A DNA stretch of 64,000 nucleotides from Lingula anatina (taxonomy: Eukaryota; Brachiopoda; Lingulata; Lingulida; Lingulidae). The notes beneath the pieces were generated by a model. It was given only the letters and a program-made list of their open reading frames with translations, did no database searches and was not told the DNA's origin. This document shows, one piece after another, positions 47,992-60,300 of this stretch; the stretch's first letter is position 1; every line of letters begins with the position of its first letter. The translations under genes were made by a program, and so were the position numbers. The DNA lies in contig NW_019775895.1 of assembly GCF_001039355.2 (NCBI RefSeq), positions 111,672 to 175,671 on the forward strand, read 5' to 3'.

Positions 47992-48471
47992 TTACATTGG
48001 CTTCCCAGCCAGGTGGGTTACCAGAGTGGTCACTTTAATTCAATTACACATGTGACAGAGAACACTTCCAGACTGAGTCCTAAATGGCTTCTGCTAGTGG
48101 ACAATAGGTTGATAACTTAAACTGATTGATCAAGGTGAATAATATAGTTACAAGGCAGAGGACCATTCCTAAATACATTTGAGGTGAATGTATTTGTTAA
48201 TCAAAGACATTGCTTCTTGTTTAATTGAGTTACCTAGTGTGACTCTAAACAGACTTATTTAAACTTGACCTGTAAACTGATTATGTAAGTACACATCCTG
48301 AAAACATTTAACCCGCACATCTATATAATTAATGTTATATAACAACCTAATAAACTTCTGGAAATTAGATTGAACTAAATGGAGTTGATCATATTTATAG
48401 TTGCTATTTCAATGAAAAGTTGAGAAAACTGAAAATTCACTTAAGGCATTAAATTACAAGTATGACACATC
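47992..48471 (-). repeat. 480-bp direct repeat, right copy (candidate 5' LTR)
   Basis: Matches 44996-45474. On - it lies just upstream of the Gag fragment, but joins mid-Gag sequence directly, without a primer-binding site, which points to a collapsed or mis-joined assembly. Confidence 0.7.
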
Positions 48472-50017
48472 TATCAGCATTGTTGTCGCCATGCACCTTC
48501 AGAGATAACACGATAAGTGGAAAACCATTTTTTCTGGCTTTAAACTTACAGAACTGATGAATGTTAGTAAAATAAAGGTCAAGTTTATTGACCATTTTTC
48601 CCAAAGATTTACATATATATATTGTTTTGTTTTGTTTTTCTTATTTTCCTTTCTTTTTCCAGAATGTAAGTAATACAAATTATTTATTTATTTATTATTT
48701 AAGCTATTGCCTTTAAACTTACTTAACTGTTGAATATTAGTTAAACAAAGTGTGGGGAACCCCCTTTAAGACCATCCCAGGCCCCCACATTACAATAACT
48801 TTTTATGATAAAACCCTAGGGGTTTGGGCTGAATAGGCTCACATCTTTGGATAACGCTACATATCTGTAATGCTGCAGAGATTCCCAGGTGCCATGTCTT
48901 AAACTCTGCACACGGAAAAGAATGAAACGACTCCATGTTGTAACTTCAACAGAATATATTTTGCTACACTAATAGCTACATGGTACAAGCCTCTCTCACT
49001 TCTATCCAGTCCTCTTCTAGATTTAAGTTCACAGATTTTATGCTAAACTTTATCAACTAAATTGTCAATCACATAACTTAAAAATTGATTGGTTACTTCA
49101 GACACAAGTCCACCCCCTCATGGTGAGCACCTCCAATAACTCCCATGTAATCAACCTCTAACAGATTACTGGCTTCAAAACAAAGGGCAAAATTTGAATT
49201 GCAAGGTGTGAAGTATTATCTGAAGCTACTTATACAACATGACTTCCCATGTATGAGTTTTATGAAACAATGACTTCCTCTGATTGAATTAATACAACAT
49301 TATGTATGAAAGTTTTTAAAGTACTAATTACACTTTTTCTGTACTGTGGTTCTTGACAAAAGGTAGCATTAGAAAATTGGATTGCATTTTTCAAAAAAGT
49401 CATCCTGTAATTTTTTTTCAGCATGTATGTAATACAGTTAGCATAAGTAAAGGAAAAACTGGTTGACCCATTGTCTTCAAACTTACAGGACTTGTGAATA
49501 TATATGACAAAAATACAGGCCAAAACTTAATTATTTGAATGTCTGTTACCTTTGGTATAAAATCAAAATTTGGTGATGATAATGCCATTAACCATTATGT
49601 AATATTGCTTTTAAGTTGACAAAAGACCTATGTTGGGCATCTTTTTTATCTGCATGTATTTCTTTACATTTATCAGCTTTGCTGCCTTCTGCTTTATATC
49701 TATAGATCTGACAGTTTTACTGCGTTTTGTTGTTTTACACCTTGCATTTCTGCACCCAGGTGTCCAAAACTCAATTTTGTTGTATAAATTAGTGTGAGAC
49801 AGTGATCAGTTTCCACCATATATCTCTTTGTTTAACTCAGTAATTATAATCACAAAAACAGCATGACTATAGGGTGTAAACTAGAATCAAGAACCTAATT
49901 ACATCCTTTCATTAAATATAAGTGCTAATTCACCTCTTAACTGATTAAATCAGAAGTGAGCTTTTTAATAAATCCACAGAAAATAGATAAATGAGTTGGC
50001 GGAGGCATTGGTTGAAA
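48472..50017. other. Intergenic stretch with scattered repeat traces
   Basis: Contains relatives of the CTTCAAACTTACAG repeat (about 48538 and 49478) and a GTGGGGAACCCCCTTTAAG patch at 48752. I looked here for a missing subtilase Ser exon and found none. Confidence 0.4.
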
Positions 50018-50176
50018 TTAAATTTTAACTTTTATCCTATTCAAGGACAACAAGAGGATCAGAGAGGCGATACTGCCTCTGGATATAGTACCACCAGCTG
50101 GAGCAAGTGCTTTCATATTATTGGAATGTATTCCAATAAACTTCCTTGCAAGGTCAGCTAACACTAGGATGAATAA
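50018..50176 (-). pseudogene. Possible damaged last exon of the subtilase
   Basis: After a good acceptor (CACATTTACAG) the - strand encodes pieces typical of subtilase C-termini in different frames: RFIHPSVS, then ADLARKFIGIHSNNMKALAPAGGTISRGS, then SDPLVVLE before a stop. Two small indels would be needed to join them. The alternative is a chance ORF. Nothing before it supplies the GTSMA-type catalytic Ser segment. Confidence 0.4.
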
Positions 50177-50212
50177 ATCGCTGTAAATGTGATGGAGTGA
50201 AGAATGTATCAA

Positions 50213-50934
50213 GCTGTTTTCAACGTTGATCCCATGTTACTATGCCTGCTGGGTTAAATGTTTCAAACTTCAGTTCATGGTGAAAAGTAGGTCAAAGGTC
50301 AATTTCAAGGTCACAGTTAAATTGCCAGTATATGACTTCCTATTCAACTTCAATAGTAACTATAGGGATCTATCTCTGCCAGTTTTGGAGATATAAGGGA
50401 CTAAAGATATACCAGGGGATTCAAGTTGAGATTATATGTGACCTAAATCCAAGAGATGGGGTCAGGGGACCTTGCGGTCTAGGAGGAGAAGCGGTAACAG
50501 TAACTTGTATCTGGCGCCAGAACGCGTAGCCGGACGAGACAAGTCGGGACTAAAACCATGAGTACCGCCAGCATATACGCTGGTGGTACTAATAAATGTC
50601 CTTGTCCTATTTAACTGTCACTTGCAGAGCAGCAATTATACACATGAAAAGGCTGGGATGAAAGCTGGCCAAATTGTTTCTGATGTACGTTGGAACAAAT
50701 ATTTTACGTCCACGTCATGAAATTGTGGTATGAATTGGCACGTGTTTATGCTCACAAATGGCTCAAGATCACAAATGGCAATTATTGCAGTCTTAATGGA
50801 TAAGATAAAACAAATCCTAACATACTGAACAACCTTTTGCTAAAAAAAGAACGGTAGAAGGTAACTATAAAAAAAAACAATGAAGACAACTATATAAGGT
50901 ACAAAAAGTACAATTAATTAAAAAATATACACAC
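50213..50934. other. Region where the catalytic Ser exon would be expected; repeat-like sequence instead
   Basis: Holds GTCAAAGGTCAATTTCAAGG phrases common in dispersed repeats, a GC-rich block (about 50450-50560) and a hairpin with arms ACCGCCAGC / GCTGGTGGT around ATATAC (about 50563-50588). No coding exon with subtilase features seen. Confidence 0.45.
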
Positions 50935-51575
50935 CTGATATTGTTTTAGTTGCTGAGTCTCCATCAATCCAAGTAGATTCAATGTTTAAACCCTATCCAT
51001 TAAAGAACAAATAAAGTTAACATGAGAGAAACATTCAAAATAGTATTCACAGAACACAGTCTTAATGCTGGCCATAAATATTGTGTGGAAGGCCTGCAGG
51101 TGTTTTCTGTTTCATTGAGATATTGATCAAAATCAACTATCTGCTTCCTTTTTTAACTGAAACTGAAAAATGCTTTCAACATTTTTTTTTTCCATCAATT
51201 TTGACAACAGTCAAGTTATTAGTTTCAAATATCATCAAGCATGTTAGATGGAGTTACCAATTTGCTACATGGCTTTCCTGACTGTCTTGAAGCATAATCA
51301 TCTATCTTAGCGTACTGAGTCATCTCATATTCTTACCGGAGCATAGATGTCATTACATTTCCCCCAATTTGAGAAATAGCATGAAGAGTCATTTATGTCA
51401 GTGCATCCAACAGTGACCCTGAAAGGAAATGTTTTGTATTTTAAATTCTCTTGGTTTGTATTTGACAGATATGAGGGCACAAAATAATTCTGAATTTGTC
51501 AGAATAAAAAATGACAATTTTGTAATTTCATGATACCAACAGTCAAAATAAATTCCTAAGTTAAAGTTAATCTGT

Positions 51576-51633
<58 letters not shown>

Positions 51634-54348
51634 ACACACACGTACACACATGCACACACAGATTCTTACGCATTTTCAGCACTAGCTGGTGAGTAATTGC
51701 AGGCATCAGCATTATCATTTCCAGCAGCAGCAACAAGAAGGACACCCTGAAACAAGACAATTTTAATTTATAAAAATTGTAATCTGGGTTGGGTTCTGTA
51801 GTTGGTTTTAGCCTCCATCTCTAACCAAAATCAAGAGACAAGTGTGATCTGAGGCCAATGAGGTTACATGAGGTGACATTTTGCACTATATTTTTTTTTT
51901 AAAAACTCAACATCAGCTTGATAGTCACTGTTGTGTAAGAACCAACAGATTTCAAAATCATGCACAGTAGCGTATAATTAACATCCAGAGATCTTGAAGG
52001 TTTTCATTGCCAATTATTGAAAAGGATCACATGGAAAAAGTTCTGAATTAAGTACTAAAACATCATCAAAACATGTTCAAATGGAAAAACAAAATAATCA
52101 GCCTCTTTAGATATGTCTTGAACAGCTATTTCCTTCACTCATGGTGACAAAATTAGTTTCAGGTGTTCAGTTTGACTACTTTGTCATTGTCACTATATAT
52201 ATTCTTACAAATTGATGGTTCAAAATGATGGAAAAAATCCTTATGTAGAACTTACATAATGGCTATGTGATAACATCTCAAACAATTATGGTAGAGTGTT
52301 GCATTGCAGTGGTTATGCAGTGGTAAACTAGCCAATCATATTTATTGGACTTGTAGCATTGGGTCATTTGCATAACTGGTACTATAATAAAGAGCTGCAC
52401 AGGTAGTGCAGAGGTTAGTTATTGTTCACTTGTGTTAGAGTTACTTACTTCAGGTGTCCAGGTAGACTTCAGCAGATATTATTAGTTTGTAAAAATACCA
52501 AAATATTCAGTGTGCTACATTGGTGACCCCGACGTGAGCAATGGATTCAGATGGAATTAAACAGCTGGCAGATGCTATCAGACAANCAGAGGTTAGTTAT
52601 TGTTCACTTGTGTTAGAGTTACTTACTTCAGGTGTCCAGGTAGACTTCAGCAGATATTATTAGTTTGTAAAAATACCAAAATATTCAGTGTGCTACACTT
52701 ATAAGCACTCAAATTTGTAAGTTGTGTAAGATGCAAAAATCATAACCATTTTAAGATAAAATGGCAGCAACATGTATACGTAACACTATTGGATCAGAGG
52801 GCTTACCGCGGCAAACATGGAGTCTACAGCTTCATTCATTGCAAGAGTAAAGCCGCCTCCCAAGGACATGCTGAAATTAACGAATAAAGCTGTGTTACAT
52901 AACTTGTTCCAAAAGAAATTCAAACTGAATAAGTTAATAGATTAATTATACCACCAGTATATTATAACATTGTAACAAGTTTTGGTGGTTCTATGCCAGA
53001 GTAACTTCTAAAACCTTTTTGCAACATTTTTGCAACATTTTTAGACTAATTAGTGGACTAAATTATCTCCAAACATACATGCAAGGTTTCATACTTGACT
53101 TATATAAGAATGTCATCCTTTGCAGTATGATTTTACAATTTGTTTTTCTTGAAAGACCCTTAGAGATGTTCTAGCTATTGGTTTCTCATATCCCTTAAAA
53201 GTAATCTATATATATGCATGATTTTCCCCACCAAAACCAATTTTCCTTTTTTCAACTCATTAATAATTGCAAGTGGTCTCTTCATTTAAATTTGATGTTT
53301 TATTCCATTTTTAAATAATTTAGACTGACCAGTCATTCAGAACAAAACCTGCCTAACATTAACGATACAGTTGCTAGGCAGTCTTGTTTCTACGTACTTC
53401 AGAACACAAGAAAATGTTACATTCTTTGTATCATGGCCTTGTACCCTGTAGACTAATATATTTGTGAAGTGTACAGTTGTTAACTTCACATAAAACTATT
53501 ATTCAAGGAGTTTCGTCGTCTGTAAAATGACTGTTTTTATTTTTTTAAAGAAAGACTTAATTACTGTATCCTTTATTAAGTCAATCCATTTTGTTTAAAA
53601 TGCATGTTAAAATCACATCTACTTGAAATTTGCATCTTTACTAAGAGTAACCAAGTTTTGATAACTTATACAATGTATCTATTCAGTGCCAACAAATGTG
53701 GCATCAGCTCTTTAACTGAATTCATCAATGAAGCATTACAAAAATACAAGGCTGATTTTTAGTCAAAAAAACATTACATAATTTTATGTCTCCTCTGTCT
53801 CAAATAAATAATTACCAAAAATATTCACACCATCATCCAAGTAAACAAACAACAGGGAATTAGACGTTGACAATTTGTCAATCAAGGCCAATTTTATTGG
53901 CTTAAATCTCACTAATTATTTGTATTGAAAATTAAATTATTAGACTTTTTCTACTTGCATCACCATATTTTCCAAATTATCAACTTAAAAAGAGTGACAC
54001 ACCCCACACAGCACAAAGGAAGCTGGCACACCAGTCAGGATATAGGTCTTTCATGTAGAAAGTCTGTCACATGTTCCAAATACATGTATTTAGCATACAT
54101 TGAGTTGTCTTGTTTCGGAATATTATGGTTGTAATAATTATTAATTATATGCAATGCAAAAAATATCTCCTAAATTCATGTAAAATTAAAAAATTTTATT
54201 GGGAAAATTCATAGGGGAAATGAACTCTGCTTCATTCTTTTACTTACTTTGCAATAGATGTTTTCTTTCCTGCTTTCTGGTGCTCCTTTACAACCCATTC
54301 CATACCTTTAATAACACCCCTGGAATAGATGTACAAACGTGTGGACTA

Positions 54349-54393
<45 letters not shown>

Positions 54394-57300
54394 GCATTTG
54401 CTGCATTAAAATTGACTAGTGTAAACAGATATCTGTGTGTAGTATGCAAAGACTGAAAGCAATTTACTGGATATCATTCTAAAACCACATACTATCATAT
54501 GGACTTCCAACCATATTTCCCAAACCATGCCTCTACAGAAAGTATGGTTGTAAGTTTCAATGTCAATAACCTATTAACAGCTATCCCACATATGGGCTTT
54601 TATAGGAATACAGTTCTGGTTGGAAAAATATCCTCAATGCATATCCAAAAATTAAAATGATTTAAACACGAATTTTTAATTTTGGTTTTTTGACAGTTTT
54701 AAGTTACAAATTTGATACTGCTCAAAAGAATTTAGGGAACAGTTAAAAAAGCAGACATTAAAAAAGAACATTTACTGTTCAATAACTAAAATGTAAAAAT
54801 GATAATTGTCAACAATTGATTTAGTGAATCTTGCCTTGTGTTTACATTTCACTATTAAGTACCATTATGCAAATAAGCATAAAAAGGAATTGGGGGAGGG
54901 CAAGAATCAAATTCACAGCTTAAATATTCATTTCAGTATCATATGCATCTGCCTCTTGAAACCATATATATACATGCTTCACAAACTTTCTAACTATAGG
55001 CATTAGATTATATCCAGAGAAAAGACTTGAAAAACTAAAACATCATTGTTAGGTATATTTGTTTTGGTCACAATTTTTATCGATTGTTAATTTCTAGTAT
55101 AAACAAGAGAGAGACAGAGAGAGGGGAGCTTACGTATTTGAACCAAAGCCATTTGCATTAAGTACTTGTACGGCTATCGCTGTTGCTCTTTTGGCAATGC
55201 CATAGTGTTGGCCTATAATTGTACCTGAATAATAATATAAAAAGGAAAGTCATGCGTGCGTGCAAGGATGTGTACGAATTCCCAAAGCGTGGGCACCACA
55301 AAATTCTCCTTTAAAACATTCTCAATGTGATAGTACTTATATATAAAATTCACAACTGAAAATAAGTTAAATGACACACTTTCTGGCTTTCAGTAGAATA
55401 CACAGATGCTGGTGATTTTATGAGTACGCTGGATAATACTGTACAAGGCTGCATCCCTACAGGTTCTCGCACCAATACAAAGTATCTGTACGACCCCTCC
55501 CCCCGCATCGATGCTCCCGCGCACTGTTACTTCCCCTACAGCTCATATAATCCCTCCCAGCAAACAAAGAACGTTATCATAACGTTACCATAACGTTTAT
55601 ATAACCAAAAACACGTTATGGTAACGTTATAGTATCGTTCTGTTTACTGAGCTTGACTTTGGTTAAAATGCAAACACCATTCTTGATTTTAAAAGCTTCC
55701 TGTGATACGATTTTTTTGTCAAAAGTGGCCCTCTTGGAACCAAAAAGTGACATTTTATTCGAAATCTGGTGGAAAAATAAGGAAACAATTACTTAAATTG
55801 GTCTGCTTTGTAACTAAGAACAAAGTCTTTCTGTCACGTAAGACTTTTTGTGCAGCTCGACCGTACAGCTCTTTGTAATTTTTAAGAAATGTCTGTATAC
55901 TTCATTTCGTTCTTCAAAAATGGTTACGATATAGGCCTACAGATTGCACATCCTTTTTATTTCTTTCTTTCTTTCTTTCTTTATTTGTTTATTTATTCAT
56001 TTTACTCAAAGTTTGCTTTGACCGTAACTCAGCCACGTTCCAGCCCGGTTCGGAGCGGGGCAGAGCACTTCTACAGTAGGGGAGGTAATGATTGTTTCTG
56101 AGAACCTAGAAAATTCAGGTTACGTATCTATCATGGTATTGCAGAGTACTGTTAAACATAATAAAAGAAAAAACGCAGCTTAAAATAAAATATATATATA
56201 ACCTGGTCTATTTATTATGGAGAAATACTATACCTGCAACATGAGTTCCATGGCCGTTTAGATCTTCTTCGGTGTCTGGATCCATAACCGTGCTTGTTCC
56301 CTTGAAATTTTAATGAAGATCGCATAACAGTAAGCAGAAATATAAAAGCAAATCTAAATTATAATATATTAATGCTAAAGAAGCACAGAAGACTATTTTT
56401 CAGCATGATCAGTATAGAAGTACATTACATTAGCAACAAAGTGAAGAATTTTAAGTTCACCGTCATTTGAAAATTACTTGGGTCTGTGTCAACAGTACCG
56501 AATGTGAAGGACCTACCCATTTAGCTTGTTGTTCGCCATTGTACGTAAAATCTTCATGGGTTGTCCTTATTCCCCTAAAAAAATCAATAACATTTTCTAG
56601 AAATAAAGCTTGTTTCAAGTTAGTGATAAGCTAACAGATGGAGGGTTTTTTTCCATAAAGAGACCGAAAGCACAAAGATGCAGTATGTCTTCAGAAGGAC
56701 ACAACCTCAAAAGGGCTTAAGTTCTGGAGAAATTGAATAGAATTTTTATTTTGTCACTATACTAAGGGATCATCACTAAAGGTTTAAAAATTGTTTTTAA
56801 TAAACCAAAGTGAAAAGCAAAAATATAGTGCAGTGTTTTCCGAGAATTTACAGATGCTTTTTATGATAGAAGGCAACAAAACAAAATGATATATACTTAG
56901 TATATATAAAATGTCTTACGTATCGATCACATAAACAGTTACGTCTTGTCCACCAGTAGTGTCTGTAAAATGAAATAATCTGAATTATTTGAAAGGGAAG
57001 GGATAGGCCCCTATTTCAAAAAACTTACAATTTCACCTTGATAAGAATGAATTGCCACGTATGTTCAAAGTAAACAAGAAAAATTGTGCTTTTAAGTCGC
57101 TTCTTTATACTATAATAAGGAACCAGTGAAGTTCTGAAAGTTTGAACAGATTTTGTCCGTTGAAGTGTAATTTAAAATAGACGTTAAAATAGCTGTAAAT
57201 TCTTTATCTGACCATGTTCATATAATAAATCTGGATTGAGCTCTTTCCAGTCAGAGTCAGAGTCTGATTCCGGGTCCGAGTCAGGGATCAAGGTTGAGGT

Positions 57301-60300
57301 GCGTGCCAAACCCTGGAAATTATAAAAGTACTTTGAAATATTTTACAATTTCAACGCCAGCAAATATCCAACCAAACTGTGTACTACATACAAGTCCATT
57401 TAAAACTCAAGTGCAACTCAGTGTGATTCATCGGATTTTTGTTTGTTTGTCTGTTTGTTTTTATTATTATATAGAAAGGATTATGAAGTCGCGGCTGAAG
57501 TTGGAGCCACTCAAACTTTGCAAGCAAGGGCAAACGGTGCCCCTGGAAGTCTAAGGGACCATTCCCACAGATATTTGGATTGATCTATCTCCCTGGGGAG
57601 TCTCACTAAATTGCAATCAACGTAACCGGCTTAAATGTCTGTCACGCCTAGTAAAGCTGTTAGGGGGTAATTATCTATCAATCTAAGTATGGGAACCCAG
57701 TCTAAGCGTCCACGTGCACTGCGCTGTGGATGGTCCAGATGGTACGTTAGGATTTTTTTCCTTGTTCACTTAGGTATTACGAAAATAAGCATTATCCTGC
57801 TCTCCCATAATGCTGTTGCAACCAAAGAGGGTCAGGGGGGTCCTAACATTTTGATTTCAAACAAAACAATTTAAAGCCAAACGTTGCCACCAAATTGTGA
57901 TTGACAACCTTGCCATTTTTATTATGATATCCTACTTGGTTACGGAGTTACGTCAGAAACCGGTGTAACGAAACTGAAGGTCCGTGTAAATTACAATGGT
58001 TAGGGTTAGCCTGACCTAAGTGGGTCATAATCTAGGGCGAGACTTGCCTGTACAAATGAATGAGAAGAGAACTATCTATCATGGGGGACTCTGTGTCACG
58101 TTACGCCGGTCACTGTCTCACACCAAACACACTGGCATGGCACGGAAAATAAAGTAACAAAAGACAGGGTTTGTAGGCTTGCTCTTTTAGTGCTTATCTT
58201 AATGCAGTAACATGAAGATATGTATTTCATGTAAAAGAAACGGGGAAAAACTATTATGTAGAATAAAGACCTTTATAGCACCGATACCCCCAATTAACGA
58301 AGTTGATATATACATTATGTATAGACTTGAAATTTAATATGGAATACTTTTCCAAATTATTTTTCTCCGATTTTCCTATTCTTCTCACTGATTAATGAAA
58401 AGAATAAACCCCTGGGAGATGGATCGACCCTGTTAGATCGATCTAGGTATGGGAACCCAATCAAAGCAGCAAAGAAGTATATTTAGCGACCTCAAGTTAT
58501 AAAATAACCATTAAAAGCATTATTTGAATCTTCATATTTTCCAAATTAACAACTGTTTAAGAGTTACACGCCCCACAAAGGACACATCTGTCAGTGTCTA
58601 GCCACTACAATAGTTAGTAGGGCGTCTATCTTCAAAGTAACAAATAATCCTTATAACAATTTTAATATTAAAATATAAGGTATATTATCGAACTCGAGTA
58701 TTAGCAAAAATATTCGGCTGATCATTGTTAGGACCATGTATCAATTAAGCTACTGGTAAGTCTGTTGCTGATTATGCATATTTTGAGTGCACGTGCAAGA
58801 ACATTACCACGCATATCCCTCTTTTCTTTCTGTAATTTTGTTTAAAATCCTAATTTAAAATATGGTAACCCCTCTTACGTCTATGGAAACATCCTAATTT
58901 CTTATTAAAAAACTGCCGGCACGCACTGGCCAAGGAAGTGATGACTATTTATAAGATTTAAAAGATATGGCGTTTAAAATGGAAGAACACGAATACAGTA
59001 TTTCGAATGAATGAGATTCATGAACTTGTTGATTTTTAAGAAGAAATTAGCAAAGCCAAAGATAATTTGTTTGCGTTATCTGTAATACAGTATGGTTTTG
59101 AGGCACTAGCACTCATCCCCTAGTACTTACACACTTACCCAAGGAGCGCCTTTTTGTTCCGCACATAAAAATGCCTTAACCTGCATATTTGGCTCGACGT
59201 ACTTCACAATTGGGTCGTTACGTACATGTTCTAGATGACTAAAGAACAAGAAACAAAGCCATAAGTTAGTTCACCATCCATTTTCAATAACCTTGGTGAT
59301 GGAATTGTGTTCTTAAGGGTAGGTATATTCAGTGTAATGATAAGTTATGTATATGGTGTTTTTACACAGGGGTCTTTCAGGACAGAAAGTGTCACAAGTA
59401 TCCAATTCAGACATGTTATAGCCATCTCCTATGATACTATCGTCATCACAGTAATAGATAAATTTCTTTATCGCAGAAAAAAATCATTTTTATTGACGTT
59501 TTTGTAGATGGTGGTGTTAATATGATCACAAATCTTTTTTCGTTTATCTCTTTGTGTAATATCTGCATTGTTAAAACGTAATGAAGTTGACTGCAATTAG
59601 CACATATCACTTGAGTAGTACATATCACTTGAGTAGTACTTGTGTAGGAAAGACCAGGGCTAGTTGGTCGAGTTAGATATTTTGGCCTTGTAGAGTCAAC
59701 TGGGGATGAGTTAGAACAACAAAACCGGTTTTAGAACAAGGGGCGAGGTCTTAGCTACAATTGTAACGTTATAATTTTGCAAATATAATGCCAAATGGCT
59801 CACAATTTGACAAAACCACATGGTCAGGGTCAGGGCAAGTTGGCACCTATACTTTTAATAATACAATTAGTCTTCCGTGTAAAAGCCACGAAGAACATTT
59901 TAACAGATTTTAATTTAATTAAACTTATTTTTAAAGTCTGCTGAATTAGTAGTTCAAATGAGACCGATTTATTGAGGTTTCTGTGCGTTATCTTCATTAT
60001 TATGTGTTGAAAAAAACATCACAAGAGTCCATATATTTATGAATCAATCTTGTTTTTTATTTAAAAACTAATAATGGTACAAAATAGGTTTTGAATGATT
60101 GAATACCAATAATTAACTTTTGTTTTAAAAGTAACTAAAATTTTCAACCTGAAACTGGTATTAATTTAACAAACTCTTGAGTTTGTTTTAATCTCCTGGT
60201 GTGCATTCTTCATGTGACCAATTCAAATACATCTATGCAACACAAATCAATAATGGTGTAAATTTGGTTTTTAACGAATAATTAAGTAAGAAGTAACTAA

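Noticed and set aside
47201-48038. Overlapping + strand ORFs opposite the Gag fragment
   Set aside because: Antisense shadows of the Gag frame; hydrophobic composition follows from the complementary codons.
50500-50560. Lentivirus-like primer-binding phrase CTGGCGCCAGAAC
   Set aside because: It differs from the known tRNA-Lys site, is a short palindrome in itself (CTGGCGCCAG), and has no LTR in front of it.
51398-51760. 120-codon - strand ORF spanning the CT repeat
   Set aside because: It crosses the subtilase exon 51746-51670 in another frame and reads through a microsatellite into an RE repeat.
57561-58470. Possible element with GATCTATCTCCCTGGGG / CCCCTGGGAGATGGATC ends
   Set aside because: The inverse match is short, the element ends could not be defined, and no target duplication was found.
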